From Actinobacteria bacterium OK074 (GTDB lineage: Bacteria > Actinomycetota > Actinomycetes > Streptomycetales > Streptomycetaceae): a stretch of DNA of 40,587 bases. Shown in pieces: positions 40,557 to 40,587 of this stretch. The notes under the pieces were generated by a model that searched no databases, had not been told where the DNA came from, and worked only from the letters and a program-made list of their open reading frames with translations. The number at the start of each line of letters is the position of its first letter. Position 1 is the stretch's first letter. The stretch covers positions 1 to 40,587 of the forward strand of contig LJCV01000304.1 in the NCBI GenBank assembly GCA_001298575.1, written 5' to 3'. A program made the translations under genes and the position numbers.

Positions 40557-40587
40557 GGGGTGGGGGGCACGGCGCCGGGCGGGGCGG

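Overview
This is a GC-rich chromosomal window from a Streptomyces-type actinomycete. Codons are strongly G/C-biased at the third position, GTG and TTG starts are frequent, neighbouring genes overlap by four bases (ATGA/GTGA), and there are Streptomyces-style dispersed intergenic repeats and a conserved core block of murA, HU, malic enzyme, HelD-type helicase and an ECF sigma/anti-sigma pair. I see no transposase, integrase or CRISPR array.

Positions 1-14581 are the right end of a hybrid PKS/NRPS biosynthetic gene cluster. A plus-strand run of genes, mostly translationally coupled, encodes: the C-terminal AT-ACP part of a non-reducing PKS module (5' end outside the window); a 1930-aa protein ordered aminotransferase, luciferase-like monooxygenase, condensation, PCP, condensation; an M18 zinc aminopeptidase; a stand-alone thioesterase with Cys in place of the nucleophilic Ser; an adenylation-PCP protein; and a divergent argininosuccinate-synthase (ArgG) homologue. 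A DHA2-type MFS exporter converges on them. The PKS module has no reductive domain, so it should leave a beta-ketoacyl chain. The aminotransferase would make it a beta-amine and the monooxygenase an alpha-hydroxy-beta-amine. This is the warhead of microginin, bestatin and amastatin, which inhibit metallo-aminopeptidases, and an intact metallo-aminopeptidase gene is embedded in the same operon. The central hypothesis is an actinobacterial aminopeptidase-inhibitor pathway with a built-in M18 target or resistance (or maturation) enzyme and an unusual ArgG-like ligase.

A tRNA-Cys gene (14779-14853) marks the change from accessory to core DNA. A SUKH-4-like gene on the minus strand ends inside this tRNA gene. 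Next comes a three-gene xanthine-dehydrogenase-type molybdenum hydroxylase operon (FAD, 2Fe-2S, Mo subunits). Its iron-sulfur subunit carries a very long disordered N-terminal extension, and its Mo subunit lacks the usual catalytic Glu motif.

Positions 21241-26179 hold a das-like sugar ABC importer operon (lipoprotein, two permeases, cytoplasmic GH20 hexosaminidase, no ATPase gene). A good match to the DasR operator lies against its likely promoter. The rest is housekeeping DNA: a DUF3039 zinc protein, YqgE, MurA (with a curious second copy of its 3' end), HU, malic enzyme, HelD helicase, ZAS anti-sigma and ECF sigma factor, a CGNR regulator, a ferredoxin-reductase-type flavoprotein, a small membrane protein, and a histidine kinase whose upstream region carries a twin 16-bp palindrome.
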